Positions 7,598 to 16,293 of a stretch of DNA of 45,078 bases are shown here, in pieces. The stretch is from NCBI GenBank assembly GCA_910585485.1, contig CAJUEZ010000016.1, forward strand, positions 1 through 45,078, written 5' to 3'. Positions within the stretch are counted from its first letter, which is position 1. Each line of letters opens with the position of its first letter. Origin of the DNA: an uncultured Clostridia bacterium (GTDB lineage Bacteria; Bacillota; Clostridia; UBA1381). The position numbers were made by a program, and so were the translations under genes. The notes under the pieces are model-generated. The model saw only the letters and a list, made by a program, of their open reading frames with translations. It was not told the origin of the DNA and searched no databases.

Positions 7598-7855
7598 GCT
7601 AAACAAATTCAAAATTTTATATATAGTCTGTTGCCGTGTTTTTTTATTTGATAAAAATGCGAGTTTTGCGGTGAACGACTATATTATTATAAAGTTTACA
7701 TTGGATTTGTTTAGCGATTAATCTGAGCCTCGCATTTTTTATGCGTCGCTATAGCGCGGTTTTACCGTGTGAAACGGCGCATTTTTTAATGCGAGGATAA
7801 AGGTTGCGACGCCATTACAAGAGGACTGTCTATTGACAGTCCTCTTCGCTTTTAT
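7598..7855 (+). ncRNA. Candidate structured non-coding RNA of unknown family
   Basis: No open frame is credible here, but the strand is full of pairing. GCTAAACAAAT (7598-7608) matches ATTTGTTTAGC (7705-7715), extended by further partial pairing into a 118-nt hairpin. AAAAATGCGAG (7653-7663) matches CTCGCATTTTT (7729-7739), crossing the first helix. The same CCTCGCATT (7728-7736) also matches AATGCGAGG (7788-7796), closing a 69-nt hairpin. A 12-bp hairpin (7819-7846) with a T-rich tail ends it. The RNA is convergent to alaS. I considered 6S RNA, but nothing diagnostic is seen. Confidence 0.4.
7819..7850. terminator. Terminator hairpin at the 3' end of alaS
   Basis: AAGAGGACTGTC (7819-7830) and GACAGTCCTCTT (7835-7846) form a perfect 12-bp stem with a TATT loop, 13 nt past the alaS stop. 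The T-rich tail (CGCTTTTATTT) is on the plus-strand side, so it serves the plus-strand transcript best and alaS less efficiently. Confidence 0.7.
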
Positions 7856-7858
7856 TTC

Positions 7859-10495
7859 TTATTTCGTCTGCTCGGCAACAATCTCGTCAACCTTTGCGAG
7901 AGCGTCGTCAATCTTGCTTGCGTCCTGACCGCCGCCCTGTGCCATATCGGGCTTACCGCCGCCGCGTCCGCCGGCGATTGCGGTTATTTCCTTAATAATG
8001 TTTCCGCAATGCACACCCGCCTTAACAGCGTCCTTTGAAGCCATTGCCACGAATGTAATTTTGCCGTCCGTAAGCGCGCCCATAACAGCAACGCTGTTTG
8101 GCACTTCCGCTTTAACCTTATCCGCCATTGACTTCATCTCGTCCGCGCCCATGCCGTCAACCTGCGCAGTTAAAAGATTTATCTCGCCTATATGCTTAAC
8201 ACCTGCCATGATGTTCTGCACTTTTGCGGCAGCCATTTTTTCTTTAAAGCCGTCAATCTGCTTTTCAAGTTCACGGCTTTCCCTCATAACAGCCTCCGCT
8301 TTCTTGTCTATCTCATTAAGAAGATTTGTTTTAAGAGCCGCCGCAGTGTCAGCTATAAGCTTGTTATTATTTTCGATATATGCAAGCACACCCTTACCGG
8401 TAATCGCTTCAATTCGTCTTACTCCCGCGGCAACTCCGCTTTCTGAAATGATTTTAAATAAACCGCACTGCGCGCTGTTTGTAAGGTGTGTGCCGCCGCA
8501 GAATTCAACGCTGTAATCACCTACTGAAACAACCCTGACAACATCGCCGTACTTTTCACCGAATAACGCGATTGCGCCGAGTTTTTTCGCTTCTTCAATA
8601 GGAAGTTCCTGCACCTTAACATCTATGTTTTCTAAAATTTTCTCGTTTACAATTCTTTCCGTTTCTTTTATCTGCTCCGATGTCATTGCCTCGAAGTGCG
8701 AGAAGTCGAAACGAAGTCTGTCCGCTTCGACAAGCGAGCCTGCCTGAGCGACATGTGAGCCTAAAACGTCGCGAAGAGCCTTGTCCAAAATATGTGTTGC
8801 GGTATGGTTACGGCAAATATCCATTCTATTTGATTTGTCAACCGACATTGTAACGGTGTCGCCTACCTTTATAGGAGCAAGCTGTACCATAACCTCATGC
8901 AGATAATATCCGTCGGCAGTTTTTGTTGTGTTTACAACAGCGGCACTCTTGCCGTTTACACTAATCTCGCCTATATCGCCGACCTGACCGCCCATTTCGG
9001 CATAGAACGGAGTTTTATCGGTCACGATAAATCCACTCTGATTTTCGATTATCTCATCGCATACTCCTTCGTCAGGAACGGCTATTCCAACTACCTTTGC
9101 TTCTGTTTTGAGTGTGTCGTAACCCACAAACACAGTCGGCTCAGCGTTAAATTCATAAACCTCGTCACCGTCCCAGCTTGAACCGTCGGCGCGCGCGCTT
9201 CTTGCTGTTTCCTTTTGTTTCTGCATTGCCTTATTGAAGCCTTCAACATCAACTTCCAATCCCTGCTCCTGCGCCATTTCAATTGTTAAATCAAGCGGGA
9301 AACCGTAGGTGTCGTGAAGCTTAAACGCCTCCTCGCCTGTAAGAGCCTTTTTGCCGTTTTTCTTAGCATCGTCAATATAGCCGTTTAAAACGACGATACC
9401 GTTGTCTATCGTAGCGTCAAAACGCTCTTCTTCCTTTTTGATAATTTTTGTTATATAGTCGCGCTTTTCCTCAAGTTCCGGATACGCGCCCTTTGAACAG
9501 TCAATGACAGTTTCCGCGACTTCAAAAAGGAATTGACGGTCAATATTCAAAAGTTTGCCGTGACGTGCCGCGCGTCTTAAAAGTCGGCGAAGCACATAGC
9601 CGCGTCCCTCGTTCGACGGAATAACACCGTCAGACACCATCATAACCGTGCTTCTGATATGGTCGGTGATAACTCGGAGCGAAACGTCCTTTTTCTCGTC
9701 CTTTTTGTATTCAAGTCCCGCGATTTTGCATATATGTTTCATTACGTCCTGAACGGTGTCAACCTCAAAGAGGTTATCCACGCCCTGCATAACAACAGCA
9801 AGTCTTTCAAGTCCCATACCTGTGTCAATATTGGGATTTGGAAGCGGATTGTAGTTTCCGTCGTCGTCCTTGTCAAACTGCGTGAACACCAAATTCCATA
9901 CTTCCATAAATCTGTCGCACTCACAGCCTACACCGCATGTTGGACTTCCACAGCCGTATTCTTCACCGCGGTCAAAATAAATCTCGCTGCACGGTCCGCA
10001 AGGACCTGTTCCATGCTCCCAGAAGTTGTCCTCTTTGCCGAGTTTCACTATATGAGAGGGGTCAACACCAACTTTGTTTACCCAAATGTCTCTTGCCTCG
10101 TTGTCGTCCTCATAAACAGAAATCCAAAGCTTGTCCTCCGGTATTTCCATAATCTTTGTAAAAAATTCCCACGCCCATGCAGTCGCTTCTTTTTTAAAGT
10201 AGTCTCCGAACGAGAAGTTACCAAGCATTTCAAAGAATGTGCCGTGGCGCGCGGTTTTTCCGACATTTTCAATATCGCCAGTGCGGATGCACTTTTGACA
10301 GGTTGTGACGCGTCTTTTCGGCGCTGTTTCAGGATTTTGGAACCACGCTTTCATAGGAGCCATACCCGAATTTATCAGAAGCAGGCTCGCGTCGTTTTTA
10401 GGCACAAGTGAGAAACTGCCCAGTCTCAGACAACCTTTTGACTCAAAAAAGCTTAAAAACTTTTCGCGGATTTCATTAACGCCCATTGATTTCAT
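7859..10495 (-). CDS. alaS: Alanyl-tRNA synthetase
   Basis: This 878-residue class II synthetase charges tRNA-Ala in the cytoplasm. The catalytic domain is N-terminal (motif 2 region RVTTCQKCIRTGDIENVGKT). The editing domain has the zinc ligands RNHTATHIL and CGGTH, and a C-Ala domain ends with the glycine-rich AGGRGGGKPDMAQGG. It is full length. The ATG at 10495 is preceded by AAGGAG at slightly long spacing (11 nt). It has its own consensus promoter, overlapping the terminator of the gene upstream. Long plus-strand frames opposite it are shadows. Confidence 0.98.
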   Translation of the reverse strand: MKSMGVNEIREKFLSFFESKGCLRLGSFSLVPKNDASLLLINSGMAPMKAWFQNPETAPKRRVTTCQKCIRTGDIENVGKTARHGTFFEMLGNFSFGDYFKKEATAWAWEFFTKIMEIPEDKLWISVYEDDNEARDIWVNKVGVDPSHIVKLGKEDNFWEHGTGPCGPCSEIYFDRGEEYGCGSPTCGVGCECDRFMEVWNLVFTQFDKDDDGNYNPLPNPNIDTGMGLERLAVVMQGVDNLFEVDTVQDVMKHICKIAGLEYKKDEKKDVSLRVITDHIRSTVMMVSDGVIPSNEGRGYVLRRLLRRAARHGKLLNIDRQFLFEVAETVIDCSKGAYPELEEKRDYITKIIKKEEERFDATIDNGIVVLNGYIDDAKKNGKKALTGEEAFKLHDTYGFPLDLTIEMAQEQGLEVDVEGFNKAMQKQKETARSARADGSSWDGDEVYEFNAEPTVFVGYDTLKTEAKVVGIAVPDEGVCDEIIENQSGFIVTDKTPFYAEMGGQVGDIGEISVNGKSAAVVNTTKTADGYYLHEVMVQLAPIKVGDTVTMSVDKSNRMDICRNHTATHILDKALRDVLGSHVAQAGSLVEADRLRFDFSHFEAMTSEQIKETERIVNEKILENIDVKVQELPIEEAKKLGAIALFGEKYGDVVRVVSVGDYSVEFCGGTHLTNSAQCGLFKIISESGVAAGVRRIEAITGKGVLAYIENNNKLIADTAAALKTNLLNEIDKKAEAVMRESRELEKQIDGFKEKMAAAKVQNIMAGVKHIGEINLLTAQVDGMGADEMKSMADKVKAEVPNSVAVMGALTDGKITFVAMASKDAVKAGVHCGNIIKEITAIAGGRGGGKPDMAQGGGQDASKIDDALAKVDEIVAEQTK

Positions 10496-10541
10496 ATCTA
10501 ATCTATCTCCTTTTGTGTTTTTCTCATAACTCTATCTTATT

Positions 10542-10570
10542 ATTATATAAAATATCCCCTGCTCTGTCAA
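10542..10570 (-). promoter_or_regulatory. Promoter of alaS
   Basis: The minus strand reads TTGACA (10570-10565), a 17-nt spacer, then TATAAT (10547-10542): a perfect consensus. It overlaps the terminator hairpin at 10556-10580. Confidence 0.8.
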
Positions 10571-10580
10571 GATACAGGGG
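10556..10580 (-). terminator. Terminator of the pur-FkbH operon
   Basis: CCCCTG (10556-10561) pairs with CAGGGG (10575-10580). On the minus strand a T/A-rich tail (ATATTTTATAT) follows. It lies 36 nt past the FkbH-like gene stop. Confidence 0.6.
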
Positions 10581-10616
10581 AGAAATATTTACCTGTACAT
10601 CTGAGGGAAAAATTGT

Positions 10617-12440
10617 TTATCCATGCGGTTTTATCAGCTTCTTAACCTTTTGCTTTAATGTGAGATACGCAAGTTTTGCCTTTGATGTTTGACGTGTGAT
10701 GTTTTTATCGGCTCTCGCGTTTATCATTTCTGTAAAACGCTCCGCCATTAAGTAGTAAATACGCTTTTTATAGTGATTTATGCTGTCATTAAAATCATCA
10801 TCCGATGTGATAAATTCATTAACGTCAAACAGCGTCACATTATCGCGGCTGTCAAACGCTTCATGCGCGAGACGGTTGATTTCAATATGGTCGAGATGTC
10901 TGTCATTCCAAGCGGGAAGCATGTTATTTTTGTATTCGCGCTCACAGCCCAGCAGAATAACAAGCTGTGTTTCATCCGGTATGTGCGAGCGTATGAATCG
11001 AAGATTTTCTATAATCTGTGAAAATTCCAGTCTGCCTGAAAATTCATATTCCCGCGAAAAGCTTTGCAGAAATTCCCTTGTAAAATCGCAGTTTGCGGTG
11101 TACACTTCTTTATTAATATATTTATCCCACATGTTTTCATCGGTAAGAGGATAAATGTATTCGCCGAACGCGATAGAACAGCCGTTTTTGCGATGGCGGT
11201 AAAGACCGAGATTTGCGTCTGTCAGTATACTTATGAAAATCATACCGTAGTTATTTTTATAAATGCTGTCCGAGAACATATTGCTGTCTGTAAAAGGAAG
11301 GGAGCAAACGGCTTTTTTCTGCTCGTCCGTTATTGAATACGCTTCTCTGATTTGCGTTGTGTGGTTCATGCCTTCAATACTGACACCGAGCGAGTGCTTT
11401 TCACGGCTCACATACGTAAATTCACAGTCAAACATATCCTCATTTTTTATAAATGAAAAAATCTGATTTAAGTCACACGGACCTTTCATAAGCACACGAA
11501 AATCAGTGTTTCTTGTTTCTTCAAACTCATTCTCCGTATTAGTCATGTTCTGATTTATCCATGTTACGGACGGCACATCAGCGCCGATTTTAACCGATAC
11601 ATCGCCCACTACGCTAAGGCGCGGAAAACCCAAATATTCATATGTATACTGTTCAAGTCCCATGCCGAGTGTGCGGCATGAAAAGAGCAGATGGATAACA
11701 GTGTTGTTTTTAACCGCGTAGAAGCCGACGATTCCGTAATCGCCGTATTTGTCACGCGCGGTAACATATCCGCAGTCAGCGTCCTTATCGCAAAGAAGAA
11801 CCGACAGTTCCTCCTTTGTTGAGCGAAGCTTTGTAAAATTCAGTTGATTTGCGCGGAAAATAAGTTCATGCAGCCTGTCAAGCTTTGCGGCACAGTCGGT
11901 ATGAAATTCAACGCGTATATTGCTTTGACGTAGAAATTCTTCGTTGGAGTCCATGCTGTCTTTTATCTTTTTCTTCTTTTCAAGTACCTTGTAGCTTTGC
12001 AGCCTTGTCATATTTTCGTCATGCTTATCAAGCTTTGCGATTTCTTCAAAAAGGTCAGGGATTTTGTCGGGCAGGGCAGTCATAATTTCAGGACAGTAAT
12101 ATTTCGCTTCTTCAAGGTTTTGAGGGTTATCGTCTATAAACAGTACATTCGGCGCGCGAAGGTTCATACTCTCTATAGTGTTTTTTATACGCTGTCCCTT
12201 GCTTTGCCAGTTGATGGAGTTAAAGACAAAATATTTGTCCATGCCTAATTCCTGAAGTTTTTCCTCGCATGGTTTGACATCATTTTTTGAACAGACAGAA
12301 TTTACGATACCTTTTTTACTGCACATCAAAACAAGGTCACAAGCCCGCGGAGCGGGTGTGACCTCTTCTTCTGAAATTGTACCTATCCAAAAGGTTTCGT
12401 CAAGATCCCATATTATCAATTTAATATTTGATACGTCCAT
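10617..12440 (-). CDS. FkbH-like HAD-superfamily protein
   Basis: This roughly 607-residue protein begins with a HAD-IIIC domain: IIWDLDETFWIG holds the DxDxT nucleophile motif and NVLFIDDNPQNLEEA the distal acidic motif. A GNAT-like segment follows (ELIFRANQLNFTKLR), as in FkbH proteins that load 3-carbon units onto carrier proteins or act in surface-polymer synthesis. The C-terminal third has an SGNH-like look (LLGCEREY, DVNEFI, DSINHYKKRIYYLMA) but I cannot prove that fold. I prefer the ATG at 12440; a TTG at 12449 is the alternative. It starts 28 nt after purA and shares its transcript. Its substrate is unknown. Confidence 0.75.
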   Translation of the reverse strand: MDVSNIKLIIWDLDETFWIGTISEEEVTPAPRACDLVLMCSKKGIVNSVCSKNDVKPCEEKLQELGMDKYFVFNSINWQSKGQRIKNTIESMNLRAPNVLFIDDNPQNLEEAKYYCPEIMTALPDKIPDLFEEIAKLDKHDENMTRLQSYKVLEKKKKIKDSMDSNEEFLRQSNIRVEFHTDCAAKLDRLHELIFRANQLNFTKLRSTKEELSVLLCDKDADCGYVTARDKYGDYGIVGFYAVKNNTVIHLLFSCRTLGMGLEQYTYEYLGFPRLSVVGDVSVKIGADVPSVTWINQNMTNTENEFEETRNTDFRVLMKGPCDLNQIFSFIKNEDMFDCEFTYVSREKHSLGVSIEGMNHTTQIREAYSITDEQKKAVCSLPFTDSNMFSDSIYKNNYGMIFISILTDANLGLYRHRKNGCSIAFGEYIYPLTDENMWDKYINKEVYTANCDFTREFLQSFSREYEFSGRLEFSQIIENLRFIRSHIPDETQLVILLGCEREYKNNMLPAWNDRHLDHIEINRLAHEAFDSRDNVTLFDVNEFITSDDDFNDSINHYKKRIYYLMAERFTEMINARADKNITRQTSKAKLAYLTLKQKVKKLIKPHG

Positions 12441-12468
12441 GTTACTCAACCTTTCATGGTGTTAATAT

Positions 12469-13743
12469 CTATCTGAGTATAATATCCTCACGGCTTGGAC
12501 CGTTAGATACTATTGTGATAGGAACTTCAAGTTCTTTTTCAACAAACTCGATGTACCTGCGGCAGTTTTCCGGTAAGTCCTCGTATTTCTTTATTCCGCG
12601 GATGTCCTGCTTCCAACCCGGGAGCACTTTCAGAACAGGCTTTGCCTTTTCTAATTTACCTGTTGTAGGGAAGTCACGAGTTATATTGCCGTCAACCTCA
12701 TAGCCTACGCATACGGGGATTTCGTCAAGATAACCGAGCACGTCAAGCACGGTAAACGCGACTTGTGTTGTTCCCTGCACACGGCATCCGTAACGCGAAG
12801 CGACACAGTCAAACCAACCCATACGTCTTGGTCTTCCCGTAGTGGCGCCAAATTCGCCGCCGTCTCCGCCGCGTTTTCTCAGTTCGTCCGCCTCGTCACC
12901 AAATATCTCCGACACGAACGCGCCAGCGCCGACTGCAGATGAATACGCTTTTACTACCGTTATAATTTCCTTAATCTCATAAGGCGGAATACCCGCGCCA
13001 ACCGCTCCGTAGCCTGCGAGCGTAGAAGACGAAGTCGTCATAGGGTAAATTCCGAAGTCAGGGTCTTTTAATGAACCAAGCTGACCCTCTAAAAGTATAT
13101 TTTTACCGCTCTTTACAGCCTCATGTATAAATGACACTGAGTCGATAACGTAAGGCTTAATCATTTCGCCGTATTCCTTGAGCGTTTTATATAATTCGTC
13201 CGCGTCAAGAAGCGGCTTGTGGTAAATATGCTCTAACATAAGGTTTTTGACTTCGAGTACATTCTTGATTTTTTCTTTTAAACGCTCCTCCTCAAAAAGT
13301 TCCCATACCTGAAAGCCTATCTTGGAGAATTTATCTGAGAAAAATGGCGCAATACCTGACTTTGTAGAACCGAACTGACGGTCGGAAAGTCTTTCCTCCT
13401 CGTACTGGTCAAAGAGTTTGTGATAAGGCATAAGCACCTGACATCTTTCGCTGACCACGATATTTGGTTTTGGAACTCCGCGGGAAATTACCTCGTCAAT
13501 TTCTTTTATAAGTTCGGGTATGTCAAGAGCCACACCGTTGCCAATCATATTAGTTACATTTTTATTGAATGAACCTGACGGAAGCAAATGCAGAGCAAAT
13601 TTTCCGTATTCGTTGATGATAGTATGACCCGCGTTTGCGCCGCCCTGAAAGCGTATAACAATGTCACTGTCCGCCGCGAGCATATCGGTAATTTTACCTT
13701 TGCCCTCATCGCCCCAGTTTGCGCCAACTATTGCTTTTACCAT
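12469..13743 (-). CDS. purA: Adenylosuccinate synthetase
   Basis: This 424-residue enzyme joins IMP and aspartate using GTP, the first committed step to AMP. It has the GTP-binding N-terminus GANWGDEGKGKITDML with the catalytic Asp and Lys, the IMP-binding QGGANAGHTI and the conserved TTGRPRRMGWFD. The start has a GGAGGAG ribosome site. It follows purB by 63 nt, so both IMP-to-AMP enzymes are co-transcribed. Confidence 0.97.
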   Translation of the reverse strand: MVKAIVGANWGDEGKGKITDMLAADSDIVIRFQGGANAGHTIINEYGKFALHLLPSGSFNKNVTNMIGNGVALDIPELIKEIDEVISRGVPKPNIVVSERCQVLMPYHKLFDQYEEERLSDRQFGSTKSGIAPFFSDKFSKIGFQVWELFEEERLKEKIKNVLEVKNLMLEHIYHKPLLDADELYKTLKEYGEMIKPYVIDSVSFIHEAVKSGKNILLEGQLGSLKDPDFGIYPMTTSSSTLAGYGAVGAGIPPYEIKEIITVVKAYSSAVGAGAFVSEIFGDEADELRKRGGDGGEFGATTGRPRRMGWFDCVASRYGCRVQGTTQVAFTVLDVLGYLDEIPVCVGYEVDGNITRDFPTTGKLEKAKPVLKVLPGWKQDIRGIKKYEDLPENCRRYIEFVEKELEVPITIVSNGPSREDIILR

Positions 13744-13806
13744 TTATTTCTCCTCCTCTAAAATCAATATTGATTTTTATTTTCTTATCTTATCTCTCAA
13801 TACGCA

Positions 13807-15240
13807 TTATACGTTAATCTCAACTTCTACGCCAAGCAAATCTTTGTTCGCTTCAAGCACAGGATAAACATAATCATTAAGGAAATCCACCACCTGCTGC
13901 GGAGCGCGTCCGACATAGTTTTCGGGTTTCATAACTGAATTTATTTCCTCAAGAGTAAGTCCAAACGCGGGGTCGTTTGCGATTAATTCCGCAAGGTTAT
14001 TTTCTTTGCCCTCAACTTTAACCGTCTTTCCTGCCTCCATTGAGTAAACTCTTATCTTCTCATGCAAATCCTGTCTGTCACCGCCCTTTTTAACGGCATC
14101 CATCATAATATTTTCTGTAGCCATAAACGGAATTTCACGCATAAACTGCTGATAAATTACCTTGTCATAAACAACAAGACCGTCAACTACGTTTATATAC
14201 AAATTCAAAATCGCGTCAACCGCTAAAAATGCCTCAGGTATTGAAATACGCTTATTTGCGCTGTCGTCAAGCGTTCTTTCAAACCACTGTGTCGAAGCGG
14301 TAATCGCGGGGTTAAGCGCGTCCACAATCACGTATCTTGCAAGCGAGCCGATTCTTTCGCTTCTCATAGGATTTCTCTTATATGCCATTGCGGAAGAGCC
14401 TATCTGCGATTTTTCAAACGGTTCTTCAATCTGCTTTAAGTGCTGTAAAAGTCTTATATCGTTTGAGAATTTGTACGCGCTCTGCGCGATAAGGCTAAGG
14501 ACGTTTAACATCTGAGAGTCAAGTTTTCTCGGATATGTCTGTCCGCTTACAGGGAATGAATCCTTATATCCCATCTTTGCCGCGATTTTTCTGTCCAGTT
14601 CCTTGCACTTTTCATGGTCGCCCTCAAAAAGTTCCATAAAGCTTGCCTGTGTGCCTGTCGTACCCTTACAGCCAAGCAGCTTTGCTTTGGAAAGCTGATA
14701 TTCCACATCTTCAAGGTCCATTAATAAATCTTCAAGCCAAAGCGCCGCGCGCTTACCGACGGTTGTCGGCTGAGCGGGTTGAAAGTGAGTAAAAGCAAGG
14801 GTAGGCAAGTCTTTGTTTGCTTTTGCGAATTTAGTCAATTCGCCGATAAGGCAAACAAGCTTTTTCTTTATAAGTTCCATTGCCTCTGTCATTATTATAA
14901 TGTCTGTATTATCGCCGACATAGCAGCTTGTCGCGCCGAGATGGATAATCGGCTTAGCGTCGGGGCACTGTACACCGTACGCGTACACGTGCGACATTAC
15001 GTCGTGACGAACTTCCTTTTCACGCTTTTTTGCCACGTCATAGTTTATATCATAGATATGCTCCTTCATCTGAGCAATCTGCTTGTCCGTTATGTCAAGT
15101 CCAAGTTCCTTTTCGCTCTCAGCAAGCGCAATCCATAGCTTGCGCCATGTGGAAAACTTCTTGTCGGGCGAAAATATATATTGCATTTCCTTGGACGCGT
15201 AGCGCGAATTTAACGGACTTTCGTATGTATCTGTAGCCAT
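13807..15240 (-). CDS. purB: Adenylosuccinate lyase
   Basis: This 477-residue fumarase/aspartase-superfamily lyase removes fumarate from SAICAR and from adenylosuccinate, so it acts twice in the purine pathway. The family signature loop is GSSAMAYKRNPMRSE (about residues 281-295). The catalytic His region is GATSCYVGDN and THFQPAQPTT. I place the start at the ATG at 15240, where AAAGGA lies at good spacing; the frame opens 15 nt earlier. It follows purC by 22 nt. Confidence 0.97.
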   Translation of the reverse strand: MATDTYESPLNSRYASKEMQYIFSPDKKFSTWRKLWIALAESEKELGLDITDKQIAQMKEHIYDINYDVAKKREKEVRHDVMSHVYAYGVQCPDAKPIIHLGATSCYVGDNTDIIIMTEAMELIKKKLVCLIGELTKFAKANKDLPTLAFTHFQPAQPTTVGKRAALWLEDLLMDLEDVEYQLSKAKLLGCKGTTGTQASFMELFEGDHEKCKELDRKIAAKMGYKDSFPVSGQTYPRKLDSQMLNVLSLIAQSAYKFSNDIRLLQHLKQIEEPFEKSQIGSSAMAYKRNPMRSERIGSLARYVIVDALNPAITASTQWFERTLDDSANKRISIPEAFLAVDAILNLYINVVDGLVVYDKVIYQQFMREIPFMATENIMMDAVKKGGDRQDLHEKIRVYSMEAGKTVKVEGKENNLAELIANDPAFGLTLEEINSVMKPENYVGRAPQQVVDFLNDYVYPVLEANKDLLGVEVEINV

Positions 15241-15262
15241 ATTATTTCCTTTCATTCATATA

Positions 15263-15970
15263 TTATAGACCTAATCTCTTAAATACTTCAGCGTACGCTT
15301 CCTCAACATTACCCATATCACGGCGGAAGCGGTCTTTATCAAGCTTTTCGTGAGTATCAGCGTCCCAAAGACGGCAGGTATCGGGAGATATTTCGTCCGC
15401 TAAAATAATCTGACCGTCCGGAGTTCTGCCGAACTCAATCTTAAAGTCAACAAGTTCAATATTTATACTTTCAAAATATGCCTTTAACACATTGTTTACC
15501 TTAAATGTAAGGTCTGAGATAGTGTCAAGGTCTTCTTTAGTTGCCGCGCCGATAGCGATAATCTGGTAATCGTTAATCATCGGGTCGCCCAAATCATCGT
15601 CCTTTAAGCAGTATTCAAGCGTAGTGCAGTTAAGTTTCTTGCCCTCTTCAACACCGAAACGTTTTGAAAAGCTTCCCGCGGCAATATTTCTTATAATAAC
15701 CTCAAGAGGTACAATTTCAACTCTTTTTACAACTGTTTCTCTGTCCGAGATTTCCTCGACAAAATGCGTTGGAATACCGTTTTTCTCCATTATCTGCATA
15801 AGGAAATTTGACATTTTATTATTGACAATGCCCTTACCTGAAATCTGTCCCTTTTTAAGACCGTTAAAAGCAGTAGCGTCATCCTTGTAGTCAACGATAT
15901 AAAGGTTTTCGTCATCTGTCTTGTAAACCTTTTTCGCTTTACCCTCATAAAGCTGTTCTAATTTTTTCAT
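15263..15970 (-). CDS. purC: SAICAR synthetase
   Basis: This 235-residue ATP-dependent ligase joins CAIR and aspartate in de novo purine synthesis. It starts MKKLEQLYEGKAKKVY, has the substrate-binding PLEVIIRNIAAGS and ends with ILADEISPDTCRLWD, all typical of PurC. The open frame extends to 16048 but that part would cover the promoter. The ATG at 15970 has an AAAGGAAA site upstream. It is the first gene of a purC-purB-purA-FkbH operon. No purine riboswitch fits in the short leader. Confidence 0.96.
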   Translation of the reverse strand: MKKLEQLYEGKAKKVYKTDDENLYIVDYKDDATAFNGLKKGQISGKGIVNNKMSNFLMQIMEKNGIPTHFVEEISDRETVVKRVEIVPLEVIIRNIAAGSFSKRFGVEEGKKLNCTTLEYCLKDDDLGDPMINDYQIIAIGAATKEDLDTISDLTFKVNNVLKAYFESINIELVDFKIEFGRTPDGQIILADEISPDTCRLWDADTHEKLDKDRFRRDMGNVEEAYAEVFKRLGL

Positions 15971-16019
15971 AACTGTACACTTTCCTTTCTTTGCCGAAGC
16001 CCATAATCTTACATTATAC

Positions 16020-16048
16020 ATTATATTATAAACTTTAAATAAAATCAA
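16020..16048 (-). promoter_or_regulatory. Promoter of the purC operon
   Basis: The minus strand reads TTGATT (16048-16043), a 17-nt spacer, then TATAAT (16025-16020), leaving a leader of about 40 nt. Confidence 0.7.
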
Positions 16049-16087
16049 GTCCTACGGTCAGAAATACTGACTTTTAACCTAAAAGAT

Positions 16088-16116
16088 TTGCAAAAACAGA
16101 CGGAATATATTACAAT
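16088..16116 (+). promoter_or_regulatory. Possible promoter of a small plus-strand RNA
   Basis: TTGCAA (16088-16093), a 17-nt spacer, then TACAAT (16111-16116). The only thing downstream before the hairpin at 16163-16200 is about 40 nt without a credible frame. Confidence 0.4.
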
Positions 16117-16162
16117 ATAACAATAACGTGGTACGGGAGTGAATACGTATTGCCGATTTAAC

Positions 16163-16200
16163 AAATAAAACGACATAACATAAGTTATGCCGTTTTATTT
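16163..16200. terminator. Bidirectional terminator-like hairpin
   Basis: AAATAAAACG.CATAAC pairs with GTTATG.CGTTTTATTT with one mismatch and a short loop. Both strands have T-rich sequence after the stem. It may end the cardiolipin synthase transcript (minus) and a short plus-strand RNA. Confidence 0.6.
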
Positions 16201-16293
16201 TAAACACGTTAATCTTTTTTGTGATTCCTCAAATTCCGCAAAGATGTATTTGAGGAAACGGCGTTCCGCCTTACTTATGCTTACTATAAAATA

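Noticed and set aside
7598..7740. 6S RNA
   Set aside because: End-to-end pairing is suggestive, but the hairpin is short and lacks a clear promoter-mimic bubble, so the family was left open.
9659..10411. 250-codon plus-strand open frame opposite alaS
   Set aside because: It lies wholly antisense to a complete, conserved alaS and has no ribosome site or recognisable domain.
16020..16160. Purine riboswitch or PurR box before purC
   Set aside because: The predicted leader is only about 40 nt and no recognisable aptamer or PurBox was found.
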